A DNA stretch of 64,000 nt from Limnobacter sp. (lineage in GTDB: Bacteria > Pseudomonadota > Gammaproteobacteria > Burkholderiales > Burkholderiaceae_B), in assembly GCA_029866125.1 (NCBI GenBank), contig JARWZZ010000007.1:1-64000 (forward strand), written 5' to 3'. The stretch's first letter is position 1, and every line of letters starts with the position of its first letter. The notes beneath the pieces are model-generated. The model did no database searches. It had not been told where the DNA came from and saw only the letters and a program-made list of their open reading frames with translations. The translations under genes and the position numbers were made by a program. Of the stretch, positions 1 to 8,233 are shown in pieces.

Positions 1-32
1 TCAATCTGAGCCAGGATCAAACTCTTCAGTTT
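1..32 (-). rRNA. rrs: 16S rRNA gene, 5' tip only
   Basis: Read on the minus strand, this is the universal start of 16S rRNA: it contains AGAGTTTGATCCTGGCTCAG followed by ATTGA. The rest of the gene lies beyond the left edge of the window. The mature 5' end is placed near position 32 by comparison with the usual small-subunit 5' end, so it is accurate only to a few bases. Confidence 0.95.
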
Positions 33-109
33 AATCTTAGCAAAATTAAAAATTACTCAACGAAATTGATCGGTTCTATTTCTAAAACCTATTCATTTCG
101 TGTGAGCTC

Positions 110-148
110 TGATACTCGTGACAAGTATCAGTCTTCATTTATGAAGAC
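110..148 (-). other. rRNA leader hairpins
   Basis: Two adjacent perfect inverted repeats lie in the 16S leader: 110-116 with 124-130 (7-bp stem) and 131-138 with 141-148 (stem of about 7-8 bp). They sit between boxA and the mature 16S end. Leader stems in rRNA operons commonly take part in processing and folding of the precursor; that role here is inferred from position only. Confidence 0.5.
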
Positions 149-201
149 TTCCATACTTGACTTACGTCAGCATCAGCGCCCACACTTATCGGCTGTTTAA
201 A

Positions 202-214
202 TTGTTAAAGAACA
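202..214 (-). promoter_or_regulatory. boxA antitermination site of rRNA operon
   Basis: The minus strand reads TGTTCTTTAACAA, essentially the classical boxA of rRNA leaders (TGCTCTTTAACAA). It lies about 80 nt downstream of the predicted rRNA promoter and about 170 nt before the mature 16S end. In other bacteria boxA RNA recruits NusB-NusE to make the elongation complex resistant to Rho. Confidence 0.8.
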
Positions 215-296
215 CTTCAAAACTCGGAGCAAAGAATTTTTTGTTTTCTTCGCTTTTTTCTTCGTTTTGTGCTGCGTCGTGCAGCAGAGAAACGAG

Positions 297-325
297 ATTA
301 TGCACATACTTGCGGAAGTCGTCAA
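297..325 (-). promoter_or_regulatory. rRNA operon promoter
   Basis: On the minus strand a -35 TTGACG (320-325) and a -10 CATAAT (297-302) are separated by exactly 17 nt. Transcription would start near 290 and run into the boxA-containing leader. The -35 lies only about 36 nt from the divergent rsuA start codon, so the two promoters share one short region. Confidence 0.75.
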
Positions 326-360
326 CACCCTTTATTCGAAAAAGGATCAGAAAACCAGCT

Positions 361-1065
361 ATGAAAATCAAACCATCGATCAAACTCCTTCAATCTCAGG
401 GACTTGGATCCAGAGCGCAATGCGAATTTATTTTTGAAAATTCTGAAATTATTCGCAACGGAACAAGATTGGACCCTGAAACCGATGAAATCAAGATGGG
501 AGATATATTGGAAATTGATGGTGAAGTCATCAAAACCGCTCCATTTTTGTATTTGATGATGAATAAACCTGTTGGATTTGAGATTTCTCACAAGCCATCG
601 ATGCATCAATCGGTATTTACCTTGCTTCCTACAAGGATGATGAACAGAAATGTTCAGGCGGCCGGACGTTTGGACAATGACACCAGCGGGGCCTTGGTTT
701 TCTCGGATGATGGGCAGTTCATCCACCGCCTAATTAGTGGGAAGAAAGGCAAGAAGTTTGAAATTGAGAAGATTTACATTATTGAAACTGCTGAACCTGT
801 CACTGAAAGGCAGATTGCAGACCTGCTTGCGGGCGTTGCGCTGCATGATGAGCCTGAGTTGGTTGCAGCATCTCAAGCCTGGCTGCGGGAGGATGGCAAA
901 CTTGTGATGGGTATTAATACGGGGAAGTATCACCAAGTACGCCGAATGATTGCTGCGGCGGGCAACCACGTGACGGGACTTCACCGCCAAAGCGTTGGGC
1001 CTTACACCTTACCGGCTGACTTGCCCGAGGGGTCTTATATAGAGATTGATCCTTCTTTGTTGTAA
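361..1065 (+). CDS. rsuA: 16S rRNA pseudouridine synthase, RsuA type
   Basis: A 234-residue RluB/E/F-RsuA family pseudouridine synthase. RsuA makes pseudouridine 516 of 16S rRNA. An N-terminal S4-like RNA-binding stretch (roughly residues 1-60) precedes the catalytic domain. The signature GRLDNDTSG includes the catalytic aspartate at residue 105, and KYHQVRRM is the typical C-terminal RNA-contact motif. Length matches E. coli RsuA (231 residues). The ATG at 361 is chosen because it begins the S4 region; upstream in-frame sequence lies in the rRNA leader and promoter. The gene is divergent from a 16S rRNA gene, whose product is its expected substrate. RsuA rather than RluE/F is favoured by overall length and the sequence NKPVGFE, but exact target specificity is inferred. 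Confidence 0.85.
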   Translation: MKIKPSIKLLQSQGLGSRAQCEFIFENSEIIRNGTRLDPETDEIKMGDILEIDGEVIKTAPFLYLMMNKPVGFEISHKPSMHQSVFTLLPTRMMNRNVQAAGRLDNDTSGALVFSDDGQFIHRLISGKKGKKFEIEKIYIIETAEPVTERQIADLLAGVALHDEPELVAASQAWLREDGKLVMGINTGKYHQVRRMIAAAGNHVTGLHRQSVGPYTLPADLPEGSYIEIDPSLL

Positions 1066-1083
1066 GTCAGTGTTGTACGTGAA
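1058..1083 (+). repeat. imperfect 13-bp tandem pair at rsuA stop
   Basis: Units 1058-1070 and 1071-1083 agree at 10 of 13 positions, and the first contains the rsuA stop codon. This is a weak member of the stop-spanning tandem repeats seen elsewhere in the window and could be chance. Confidence 0.3.
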
Positions 1084-1176
1084 CTCATGTCCCTGATTAC
1101 ATTCTCCAAATTCCTCTTGTGTGGAATGCGGGTTGAAGTACAATACGGGGCTTATTTTTAAAGGCTTGAATCGAAT

Positions 1177-1737
1177 ATGAAAACCGCCCAAGAATTGCGC
1201 GCTGGTAACGTTGTGATGGTAGGCAAGGATCCCATGGTGATCCAGAAGACTGAATACAACAAATCTGGCCGTAACGCTGCAGTTGTGAAGATGAAGATGA
1301 AGAACTTGCTGAGTGGTGCAGGTGCTGAATCTGTTTACAAAGCAGATGAAAAGTTTGAAGTGTTGGTACTGGACCGCAAAGAAGTTACTTATTCTTACTT
1401 TGCCGACCCAATGTATGTGTTTATGGATGCCGAATACAACCAGTTTGAGGTTGAGGCGGACAACATGACCGAAGCACTGTATTACCTGGACGATGGCATG
1501 CCCTGCGAAGTGGTGTTTTATGACGGCAAGGCGCTGTCAGTTGAATTGCCAACTTCATTGGTCCGTGAAATTGAATACACGGAACCTGCTGTACGCGGCG
1601 ATACATCCGGCAAGATCATGAAAACAGCCCGCCTCAAGCCCACTGGCTATGAGATCCAAGTGCCCGCTTTCGTTGAAATTGGTGACAAGATTGAGATTGA
1701 CACACGTACGCATGAATACCGCAACCGTGTGAAATAA
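1177..1737 (+). CDS. efp: Translation elongation factor P
   Basis: A full-length 186-residue EF-P, which binds between the P and E sites of the ribosome and relieves stalling at polyproline. The three OB-like domains are intact. The tip loop of domain I reads NKSGRNAAV, placing Arg at position 32. Arg at this site marks the EF-P subclass that is rhamnosylated, as opposed to the Lys34 beta-lysylated form. The next gene on the same strand encodes the matching modification enzyme EarP. A strong rho-independent terminator follows at once, so efp is probably its own transcription unit or the end of one. The ATG at 1177 gives the normal family start [11 protein letters not shown]. Confidence 0.97.
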   Translation: MKTAQELRAGNVVMVGKDPMVIQKTEYNKSGRNAAVVKMKMKNLLSGAGAESVYKADEKFEVLVLDRKEVTYSYFADPMYVFMDAEYNQFEVEADNMTEALYYLDDGMPCEVVFYDGKALSVELPTSLVREIEYTEPAVRGDTSGKIMKTARLKPTGYEIQVPAFVEIGDKIEIDTRTHEYRNRVK

Positions 1738-1756
1738 GCATTTTTAGCTTATTCTG

Positions 1757-1784
1757 AAAGGGACCTCGAGGGGTCCCTTTTTTG
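1757..1784 (+). terminator. Rho-independent terminator of efp
   Basis: A 9-bp stem (1757-1765 with 1772-1780) with a 6-nt loop is followed by a T run to 1783. It begins 19 nt after the efp stop codon. Confidence 0.85.
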
Positions 1785-1894
1785 TTGGTGCAGCTAGGGA
1801 AAAGCGGAGTCTATGCCCCCTACCCGGCCCACTGACCACCCACTTAGCGCCCCCTAATCGAATTGACTAAACACACATTAAGCACATTAAGCCT

Positions 1895-3022
1895 ATGCAT
1901 TTTTTAATCCTTTGCAGGGTAATCGACAATTTGGGTGATGCTGGATTTTGCACTCGGCTAGCCCTGCAACTGCACAAGCTGGGCCACAGGGTAGAGGTGG
2001 TTTGCGACAAGCCATCGGTGATTCAGCGGCTTGCGAATATTGAAAACCTTCAAGGATTGACCTTGGTTGATATGGGGCATTTTGAGCGCTCTATTTTTGA
2101 GCGCTCTATATCAGACGAGCAAAACAGCGTGGGCGGACCAAGACTGGTAGTACGGCCGAATTTTATTTTGGAGCCTTTTGGTACGTCTAGCGAGCAAACC
2201 AGCACAGCCACACTCAATGACAAGATCAAAAACATTTACCCGGAGTTGCCTTGGTTGGTGATTGATTATTTGTCCGCACAAGAGTGGACCAAGTCATTTC
2301 ATTTGACTCAATCCACTTGCCCCCGAACTGGCCATGTAAGTTCTTATTTTTACCCTGGGTTTGGAGAAGGAACCGGCGGGGTCATTCATTCTGACCTGAG
2401 GGATTTGCAGAACGCTTCTAAAACAGAAGCGCGATCGAACGGGGAATTCGAGAAGCTTTTTGTTTTCAGTTACCCGGCGGTGCCATTGCAGGAGCTGGAT
2501 GCGTGCCTGACCGAAGGGCAATCTTTGACCACAGCGGGTGATGAGGCCACACCCCTGAGCGCCAAATCACAGAGGGCGGATTTTTGCAGCCTGCCTGATT
2601 TCGATGATTTATTGCAAAATTTCGACTTTTTGTTTGTGCGGGGTGAGGACTCTTTTGTGAGGGCGCAGTTGGCGGGCAAACCCTTTGTGTGGAATATTTA
2701 TGCCACTGAAGATGGCGCTGAAAAAGAAAAACTTTTGGCTTTTTTTAGCCTGTACAGGGCGGGCTTAAGTGATGAAGCCGCGGGCGCTTTGCTTTCGCTT
2801 TGGTGGCTTTGGAATGAGTTGGGCGAGATGAATGACAATGTAATGGCTGACTTGCCGATGCACCACAACAACTTGGCTGATGCTTGGAAGGCGGTTCAGC
2901 AGGTGGCACCTGAGCTTCAATTGCATGCAAAGCATTGGAAACAAAAGCTTTTGAATGGGCCTGAGCTTGTCGGGGAGATTCTGACATGGGCGGCCAGACA
3001 AAGCCTTACGAACATTAAATAA
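1895..3022 (+). CDS. earP: EF-P arginine rhamnosyltransferase EarP
   Basis: A 375-residue inverting glycosyltransferase of the EarP family (GT104), which transfers rhamnose from dTDP-rhamnose to Arg32 of EF-P. The N-terminal FLILCRVIDNLGDAGFC matches the family start with its conserved aspartates. LPWLVIDYLSAQEW and FVRGEDSFVRAQLAGKPFVW are the two diagnostic C-terminal-half motifs, the latter in the nucleotide-sugar site. Length equals that of characterised EarPs (about 376-382 residues). It lies directly downstream of efp, the usual arrangement, although a terminator separates them. dTDP-rhamnose synthesis genes are not in this window. Residues 55-85 and 170-200 look less conserved and may be lineage-specific. 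Confidence 0.9.
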   Translation: MHFLILCRVIDNLGDAGFCTRLALQLHKLGHRVEVVCDKPSVIQRLANIENLQGLTLVDMGHFERSIFERSISDEQNSVGGPRLVVRPNFILEPFGTSSEQTSTATLNDKIKNIYPELPWLVIDYLSAQEWTKSFHLTQSTCPRTGHVSSYFYPGFGEGTGGVIHSDLRDLQNASKTEARSNGEFEKLFVFSYPAVPLQELDACLTEGQSLTTAGDEATPLSAKSQRADFCSLPDFDDLLQNFDFLFVRGEDSFVRAQLAGKPFVWNIYATEDGAEKEKLLAFFSLYRAGLSDEAAGALLSLWWLWNELGEMNDNVMADLPMHHNNLADAWKAVQQVAPELQLHAKHWKQKLLNGPELVGEILTWAARQSLTNIK

Positions 3023-3115
3023 CAGTATTTAAAGGTCTTTTATCCCCCGAAGGGATTTGCGGTGAGTGCATGACACTGATGTTGTCAATCACCAACCACT
3101 TTCGGAGGAAAAAAG

Positions 3116-3826
3116 ATGCTTTCAGCAATTTTCTCTTTTTTCTTGACTGCGTCAGGACCCACATTCGCAGACCTCCCGCCCGCCCACGTGGAAAGAATTG
3201 CCATTCAGGTGATCAATCAATTGGCGCATGAGTATCAAGAAAAGCCTACTTTGGTGGTTGCAACTCGACCAGAACCCACACCGCTGGGTGTGATTTCTTA
3301 TGCGAATGGCCGCTGCAAAATGGTGATCAATACCAATGGAAATGCATGGTCTGAGTGGGGAAGATTCCTGAATGCAGACAACAAAGCCGATTGGGATTCG
3401 ATCATTGCCACCTCCGTGGCGCATGAGGTGGGGCACTGCTTGAGAGAGGCGAAGACTGGACAACATTCCGTACAACTTTCTGAGGAAACTCTGAGTGCAT
3501 TGGGTTCGATTGGAAACAGCGCGGTAGCGATGTCAACCCGCGTGCTGAAGCAAGAACTGTTTGCGGACACTGTTGCGGTGATTTATGCGAAGGAATTTTT
3601 GCCTGCGAATACAGCGGGGCATGTGATCGAATCGATGTTGGCTGCCCGTGAGAAGTTTGGTTCAGCCGACCCAAGCCATGACACCTACAGGGAATTAGCG
3701 GTTGTGGTGGGTAAATCTTTGGACCGCCTGCCTGGCGAAACCATGGGGGCCACGGCAGTGCGTTTGCTGTCAGCCAACCCGAAAGACGATCACAACCCAT
3801 CTGCAATGTTGACTATGGCGAGGTAA
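3116..3826 (+). CDS. Secreted HEXXH protein, putative zinc metallopeptidase
   Basis: A 236-residue protein whose first 18 or so residues form a short signal peptide ending in TFA-D. The segment VAHEVGHC (His103, Glu104, His107) is an HEXXH zinc-binding motif, and ELFAD at 147-151 offers a downstream acidic ligand as in gluzincin-type peptidases. I do not recognise a named family, and peptidase activity is inferred from the motif alone. The start is well supported by a strong Shine-Dalgarno sequence, GGAGG, 7 nt upstream. Its 3' end faces xerC, whose stop lies 5 bp away. Export to the periplasm is predicted from the signal sequence. Confidence 0.7.
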   Translation: MLSAIFSFFLTASGPTFADLPPAHVERIAIQVINQLAHEYQEKPTLVVATRPEPTPLGVISYANGRCKMVINTNGNAWSEWGRFLNADNKADWDSIIATSVAHEVGHCLREAKTGQHSVQLSEETLSALGSIGNSAVAMSTRVLKQELFADTVAVIYAKEFLPANTAGHVIESMLAAREKFGSADPSHDTYRELAVVVGKSLDRLPGETMGATAVRLLSANPKDDHNPSAMLTMAR

Positions 3827-3831
3827 AGCCT

Positions 3832-4749
3832 TTACTTTTTGGCCCTTGGGAACGCTTGGTCGTATACAGCGCTTAGGTGTTTGAAGTCCAAAGAGGTGTA
3901 AACCTGGGTGGACTTGATGGAAGAATGCCCCAGCAAATCCTGCACAGCGCGCAAGTCCTGACTTTCTTGTAGAACATGACTGCCAAACGAGTGCCTGAGC
4001 ATGTGCGGGTGCAAATGGCGGTCAAGCCCTTTCAATACCGAATATTCCGCCACATCTTTTTGAGCCTGACGCACGGAGCATGCAGTGCCCTTGGGGGAGA
4101 TAAAAAGATACGCAACCCCAGATTGGACACCGCTTGCGAGTAGCCTTTTGTTTCGGATATCAATCCAATGGATTAGGCTTTCAGCGGTGGACGCCATCAG
4201 TGGGATCATTCTGGTTTTTGAGCCTTTGCCCAATACTTGAATTTCCTTTCGCTGAAGGCTGATCCATGAGCCTTCGCTGGCCGAGTCGGGGTTACTCAAT
4301 AATTTTAGGTTGAGTATTTCACTGATACGAAGCCCGGTGGCGTACAACAATTCAATCAATGCATGGGCCCGTGCCCACCTGAAATCGACCGGGGGTGGCC
4401 CCAGAAGCAGGCCTGTCACTTGCTCAGGCTTCAGCGCTTTGGGCAATGCTTTGGGAATTTTGGGGACTTTAAGCCGTAAGGTGGGGTTGACTTGAAGGTG
4501 CCCTTCTTGGCACAGGTAAGCAAAATAGCCCCGCCAACTGGAGGCCAAACGGGCAAGGCTGGCCGGGGACGCTTGTTTGGCATGACGCTGAATCAAAACC
4601 TGCTTGAGTGAATCTGCTGTGATGTCAGCGGCATTGGCCGGTAAAAGTTTTAAATCCCTAGAAACTGCCAAAACCGTGTTGGGGCTAAGCCGCCGCTCAC
4701 TGCTTAGGTACTGCAGGTATGGATTGATCCATGGATCAGCTTGATCCAA
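3832..4749 (-). CDS. xerC: Tyrosine recombinase XerC
   Basis: A 305-residue site-specific tyrosine recombinase. XerC and XerD resolve chromosome dimers at dif. The N-terminal SAM-like core-binding domain (residues 5-95) is followed by the catalytic domain, with Arg141 (ATGLRISE), the lysine of GKGSKTR (about 175-178), His249 and Arg252 (HPHMLRHSFGSH), His275 (LLGHSS) and nucleophile Tyr284 (STQVYTSLD) all present. No in-frame ATG is available near the N-terminus; the start is a TTG 3 nt after the stop of the upstream DUF484 gene, which implies translational coupling. The order dapF, DUF484, xerC is conserved in many proteobacteria and favours XerC over XerD. Confidence 0.93.
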   Translation of the reverse strand: MDQADPWINPYLQYLSSERRLSPNTVLAVSRDLKLLPANAADITADSLKQVLIQRHAKQASPASLARLASSWRGYFAYLCQEGHLQVNPTLRLKVPKIPKALPKALKPEQVTGLLLGPPPVDFRWARAHALIELLYATGLRISEILNLKLLSNPDSASEGSWISLQRKEIQVLGKGSKTRMIPLMASTAESLIHWIDIRNKRLLASGVQSGVAYLFISPKGTACSVRQAQKDVAEYSVLKGLDRHLHPHMLRHSFGSHVLQESQDLRAVQDLLGHSSIKSTQVYTSLDFKHLSAVYDQAFPRAKK

Positions 4750-4752
4750 AAC

Positions 4753-5427
4753 CTACACCTCAACCCGTGTGAGCCGGCTTAGGGCAGCGCATGACGCTTC
4801 GGCCAGTGTGTCTAGAAAATCAGTTTCCAAGGTAGGTGAGAAGCGATCTTTGTCGGGGGAGCCGAGGGCGAGGCAGCCAAAAAGTGCGGTGCCAGCGCCG
4901 ATTCGCAGCGGAATGATCACAACCGAACGTGGTTTGACTTCCTCTTGATCAAAAATTTCGGTGTAGGGCGACATTTCAGCAAACCCGCAATACAGACCCC
5001 GAAGCGCAGTGAGGTTGTCCAGCGTGGTGGGGGCAGGCTGAGGGTCAAGACCCGAGGGTAGAAATTCGGGCAGTTTGTTCCAAATTCGAAGCTGAACTTG
5101 GGGTACTTTAAATTGGTCTTTCACACCCTGTACCAACACTGCAGGCAGTTGGCTGGGGTCCCTGACTGCAAGCAAACTGCGCTGAAGACTTTGTAGGCTT
5201 TGAATGATGGAGTGATTTTCAACTGCAGCACGGGTCATTTCAACAAGCCGTTGCTCCATGATGCGAACTTTGTCTCGAAGGGTTTGCACCTGTCGCTCTT
5301 GTAGAGAACTGACATTACCCGCCGCGCTGCTGGGCAAGCTGACAAAGGCAAGAATGCCCGGATTGTGGTTCAGGAAGTCGGGGTTGTCTTTAAGAAAATC
5401 AGCGACTTCAGTTGCGCCCAGACTCAT
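4753..5427 (-). CDS. DUF484 family protein
   Basis: A 224-residue DUF484 protein, a GAF-like family of unknown biochemical role almost always found between dapF and xerC. The N-terminus (VADFLKDNPDFLNHNPGIL) is the family hallmark. A predicted coiled coil (about residues 40-85, LQERQVQTLRDKV onward) leads into the GAF-like half. The ATG at 5427 is preferred over one 18 nt upstream because GGAGT lies 8 nt before it. The start overlaps the end of dapF by 20 nt, so the two are probably translationally coupled. Any link to XerC function is by gene order only. Confidence 0.88.
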   Translation of the reverse strand: MSLGATEVADFLKDNPDFLNHNPGILAFVSLPSSAAGNVSSLQERQVQTLRDKVRIMEQRLVEMTRAAVENHSIIQSLQSLQRSLLAVRDPSQLPAVLVQGVKDQFKVPQVQLRIWNKLPEFLPSGLDPQPAPTTLDNLTALRGLYCGFAEMSPYTEIFDQEEVKPRSVVIIPLRIGAGTALFGCLALGSPDKDRFSPTLETDFLDTLAEASCAALSRLTRVEV

Positions 5428-6292
5428 ATGTATACACTCCTTCAAAAACAGTCTCCGCAGGCCCGGTCATGTAAACATGATCTTCTGATTGACCCGCCCA
5501 TTCAATGATGAGAACTCCGCCTCGCTTTACCATTTCAACCCGATTGGCCAACAAGCCCAGCTGCATGCCGCACACTGCGGCTGCACATGCGCCCGTGCCG
5601 CAGGCCAGGGTTTCACCAACGCCGCGCTCGTACACCCGAAGTTGGGCGCGGTTGCGATCGATAACCGTCATGAAGCCTACATTAACCCGCTCAGGGAAGC
5701 GGGGGTGGCTTTCCAAAACAGGGCCCAAGCGCTCAACCAATTCGTCAGAAGCAGGCTGATCACATTGAATAACCACATGCGGGTTGCCCATTGAGGCCAC
5801 TGAAACCCAAATTTTTTCACCAGCTTGGCCCGAATCGACTTGCAGCTGGTATTGAGTCAAGCCACCAATTTGCCGAGTAGGTAAACCCTCGGACTGAAAC
5901 GGCAAGGACGCTGGCGCAAAAGCGGCTGGGCCCATATCAACTTGTACCAAGTTGGGGCCCTTGATTTCAGGAGTGATGACACCAGCCTTGGTTTCAACTT
6001 TCAGCACGCTTTTGGGGGTGAGGCCTTTTTCAAAAACATATTGGGCAAAGCACCGTGCGCCATTGCCGCACTGCTGCACTTCTTGGCCGTCGGCGTTAAA
6101 TATGCGGTATTTGAAATCATGGGTTGATTGGTCTGGGTTTTCAACAATCAAGACTTGGTCGGCACCCACGCCAAAGTGGCGGTCTGACAATCTAGAAATG
6201 AAGTGTGAACCCAAGGGCAAATCTTTGCCACGATTGTCCAATACGACGAAATCGTTGCCTGCACCGTGCATTTTGGTGAAAGGAATGCGCAT
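5408..6292 (-). CDS. dapF: Diaminopimelate epimerase
   Basis: A 294-residue DapF that interconverts LL- and meso-diaminopimelate in lysine and peptidoglycan precursor synthesis. Both catalytic cysteines are visible: Cys75 in QQCGNGARC and Cys231 in TLACGTGAC. The N-terminus FTKMHGAGNDFVVLDN is canonical. The ATG at 6292 gives the family-like start MRIPFTKMHG; an ATG at 6307, 1 nt after the stop of the upstream acyltransferase, would add five residues and cannot be excluded. It sits in a minus-strand operon with two acyltransferases upstream and DUF484 and xerC downstream. Confidence 0.95.
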   Translation of the reverse strand: MRIPFTKMHGAGNDFVVLDNRGKDLPLGSHFISRLSDRHFGVGADQVLIVENPDQSTHDFKYRIFNADGQEVQQCGNGARCFAQYVFEKGLTPKSVLKVETKAGVITPEIKGPNLVQVDMGPAAFAPASLPFQSEGLPTRQIGGLTQYQLQVDSGQAGEKIWVSVASMGNPHVVIQCDQPASDELVERLGPVLESHPRFPERVNVGFMTVIDRNRAQLRVYERGVGETLACGTGACAAAVCGMQLGLLANRVEMVKRGGVLIIEWAGQSEDHVYMTGPAETVFEGVYTYESGRN

Positions 6293-6308
6293 GGATTTGG
6301 ACTTCATT

Positions 6309-7187
6309 TTAGTAAATCTTCGCTTCGCCCGCAGGCCTTGTTTTAAAACGTTTGTGCAACCACAAATACTGGGGAACGTTTTTCTGCACCCACACTTCAA
6401 TGTGGTGGTTGACCCTTTGAGTTGATTCTACGTCATCGTCGGTCGGGAAACCGTCTATGGCCGGATGGACAGTGACGAAATATTGCCCTGACTCATATCG
6501 CGTAGTAACCGGAATGACTTTGGCCTTGAGCAAGCGACTCAAGCGACTCACAGCTGTGACCGTGGCAGCTTTGTGGCCAAAAAAATCAACGAATACGGAA
6601 TCTTTCTCGCCAAAATCCATGTCTGGCAGGTAATACAGTGGGCGGCCCTTTTTCATGGCTTGCACCAATGGGCGTATGCCTTCTTGCCGGGACAGAAGAA
6701 CGGGGTTTCCGTATGCGGCCCGGCCTTTCAAAATCAAATCATTCAACACCAAATTTTTTTGATTGGAGTACATGGTAACCATGTCCACTTCCATGGTGAG
6801 CCGACTCCATGCAGCGTCCAAACCCAAAAAATGGGGCGCCAGTAAAATGGCGGGCTGTCCATCGGCCAATTGCGTCTTTAGAAATTCGAGATTTTCAAAA
6901 TGCACCCGTTGTTGAACCACTTGGGCATTGCCCGCCCACAGCCAGCCCCGGTCCAAAAAAGTACGCAGGTACAGGTACATGTGATGGAGACACCACAACA
7001 CGCGCTGTAAGCCGGACACATTGGGGAAACACATTTTGAGATTGGTCAAGGTGACCGAGCGGCGCTCTTTGCCAAACACAAACACCAGCACCGCCAAAAA
7101 GGCGGAAATAACCACCGCCAATGCTTGAAAAGCGAAGCGTGGCAAAGCCGCCATTTTGAACCACAGGCTTAACCAAAATTGGGTCAT
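6309..7187 (-). CDS. LpxL/LpxM-type lipid A acyltransferase
   Basis: A 292-residue member of the lysophospholipid acyltransferase family that adds secondary acyl chains to lipid A precursors at the inner membrane. One N-terminal transmembrane anchor spans about residues 12-40 (hydrophobic LAVVISAFLAVLVFVF). The catalytic HX4D motif is HFLGLD. It overlaps the upstream paralogue by 4 nt (ATGA), so the two are co-translated. Which chain each adds cannot be read from sequence; the pair probably represents an LpxL/LpxM-like division of labour. Confidence 0.85.
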   Translation of the reverse strand: MTQFWLSLWFKMAALPRFAFQALAVVISAFLAVLVFVFGKERRSVTLTNLKMCFPNVSGLQRVLWCLHHMYLYLRTFLDRGWLWAGNAQVVQQRVHFENLEFLKTQLADGQPAILLAPHFLGLDAAWSRLTMEVDMVTMYSNQKNLVLNDLILKGRAAYGNPVLLSRQEGIRPLVQAMKKGRPLYYLPDMDFGEKDSVFVDFFGHKAATVTAVSRLSRLLKAKVIPVTTRYESGQYFVTVHPAIDGFPTDDDVESTQRVNHHIEVWVQKNVPQYLWLHKRFKTRPAGEAKIY

Positions 7188-8044
7188 TGTTGCACCTCGA
7201 CTTGCGAACCTTTGGGCAGTTTAAACCGCTCATACCCCCAGTAATACTGCCCGGGTTTTTGCATAATTAGAGTCTCAATCGCTGTGTTGACTTGGGTGGC
7301 TGCCTCGATTGGATCTGCGCTTAATTCAGTCGGGCCCGGATACAATTCCAACCGAAACCCCCTGAACGGAATTCGCACACCCAGTGCGAGAATAATTTTG
7401 GCCTGCGTGGCATGGACCAACCGGGCAGGTAAAGTCATCGTGTAAGCGGGTTGCCCAAAAGCCGAGGCCCAAACCCCCTCCCCGCCCGATGGGACTTGGT
7501 CTGGCAGCATGCCGACGGCTTCGCCTTTTTTCAAAGCGCGCAGTAGTTTTTTGACGCCACTGACATTGGTGGGTGCAATTTCGATGTTGTCGCGCGTGCG
7601 GCTGGCTTCAATGATTTTTTGAACCTCGGCATTGCGATTTGGCCGGTACAACACCGTGATGGGGGCTTTGGTGGAAAACATTTGCGCGGCCGCCTCAAAG
7701 CAGCCTTGATGCGGTGTTAAAAAAACAAGGCCAACACCCTCTTGCTTGGCGGCATCCACATGCTGCCAACCTGTGATTTCCATGCAAGTGCGTATGCCTT
7801 TGTGCGTGGGGCGACCCCACAAAAAAGGCAGCTCCAGCAGGGCCATGCCGGTGTGAAACACGGAGTCGCGCATTGCACGCCTGCGCTCCAGTTCATTGTG
7901 TTTAAAAACCATGCGGGAATAGGCGCGCATTTTGCGGCGGTACGAAGGTGCTAAAACATACACAAGTGCACCCAAAGCGGCACCCAAGCCATGCAACAGC
8001 CACAATGGAAAGTGTGAGAACAGGCGGAATAAAATTTTGACCAT
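7184..8044 (-). CDS. LpxL-type lipid A acyltransferase
   Basis: A 286-residue paralogue of the downstream acyltransferase. An N-terminal hydrophobic anchor (residues 12-32) precedes the catalytic HX4E motif, HQGCFE. MLPDQVPSGGEGVW corresponds to the conserved DQ region of lauroyl/myristoyl transferases. It is the first gene of the minus-strand run ending in xerC, and its start lies 34 nt from the -35 of the divergent metK promoter. Substrate preference is not determined. Confidence 0.87.
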   Translation of the reverse strand: MVKILFRLFSHFPLWLLHGLGAALGALVYVLAPSYRRKMRAYSRMVFKHNELERRRAMRDSVFHTGMALLELPFLWGRPTHKGIRTCMEITGWQHVDAAKQEGVGLVFLTPHQGCFEAAAQMFSTKAPITVLYRPNRNAEVQKIIEASRTRDNIEIAPTNVSGVKKLLRALKKGEAVGMLPDQVPSGGEGVWASAFGQPAYTMTLPARLVHATQAKIILALGVRIPFRGFRLELYPGPTELSADPIEAATQVNTAIETLIMQKPGQYYWGYERFKLPKGSQVEVQQ

Positions 8045-8078
8045 GGCTGATTGTAATGTGAGGCCCGTTTATCTTTGT

Positions 8079-8106
8079 TTGACTTTAATTCCAATTGTTG
8101 TATATT
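8079..8106 (+). promoter_or_regulatory. metK promoter
   Basis: TTGACT (8079-8084) and TATATT (8101-8106) with a 16-nt spacer resemble a sigma-70 promoter. Initiation near 8113 would give a leader of about 120 nt before metK. Confidence 0.6.
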
Positions 8107-8170
8107 TGCGATGTTCGCTGAGTTAATTCTGACAACTTGCGGGGCGAACTAAAACAAATCCGCTAAAGCG

Positions 8171-8228
8171 TCGCCGCAGCTCCTGATAACCAGAAGACGG
8201 CCTCGCCGTTTAACTAGTTACTGGAGTT
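8171..8228 (+). promoter_or_regulatory. Structured metK leader, possible SD sequestration
   Basis: Just before metK, a 7-bp hairpin (8195-8201 with 8205-8211) with a CTC loop lies between two complementary segments: AGCTCC at 8178-8183 and GGAGTT at 8223-8228. The latter contains the metK Shine-Dalgarno sequence. Pairing of the two would hide the ribosome site. I could not assign it to a known SAM riboswitch class. Structure is seen; regulation is inferred. Confidence 0.4.
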
Positions 8229-8233
8229 TTTTT

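Noticed and set aside
110-148. Tandem hairpins considered as a CRISPR or terminator
   Set aside because: Only two unrelated stems, inside an rRNA leader, without T run or spacer pattern.
8107-8233. Known SAM-II or SAM/SAH riboswitch before metK
   Set aside because: GCTAAAG at 8162 recalls part of SAM-II, but the surrounding stem and pseudoknot do not line up; left as an unassigned leader.
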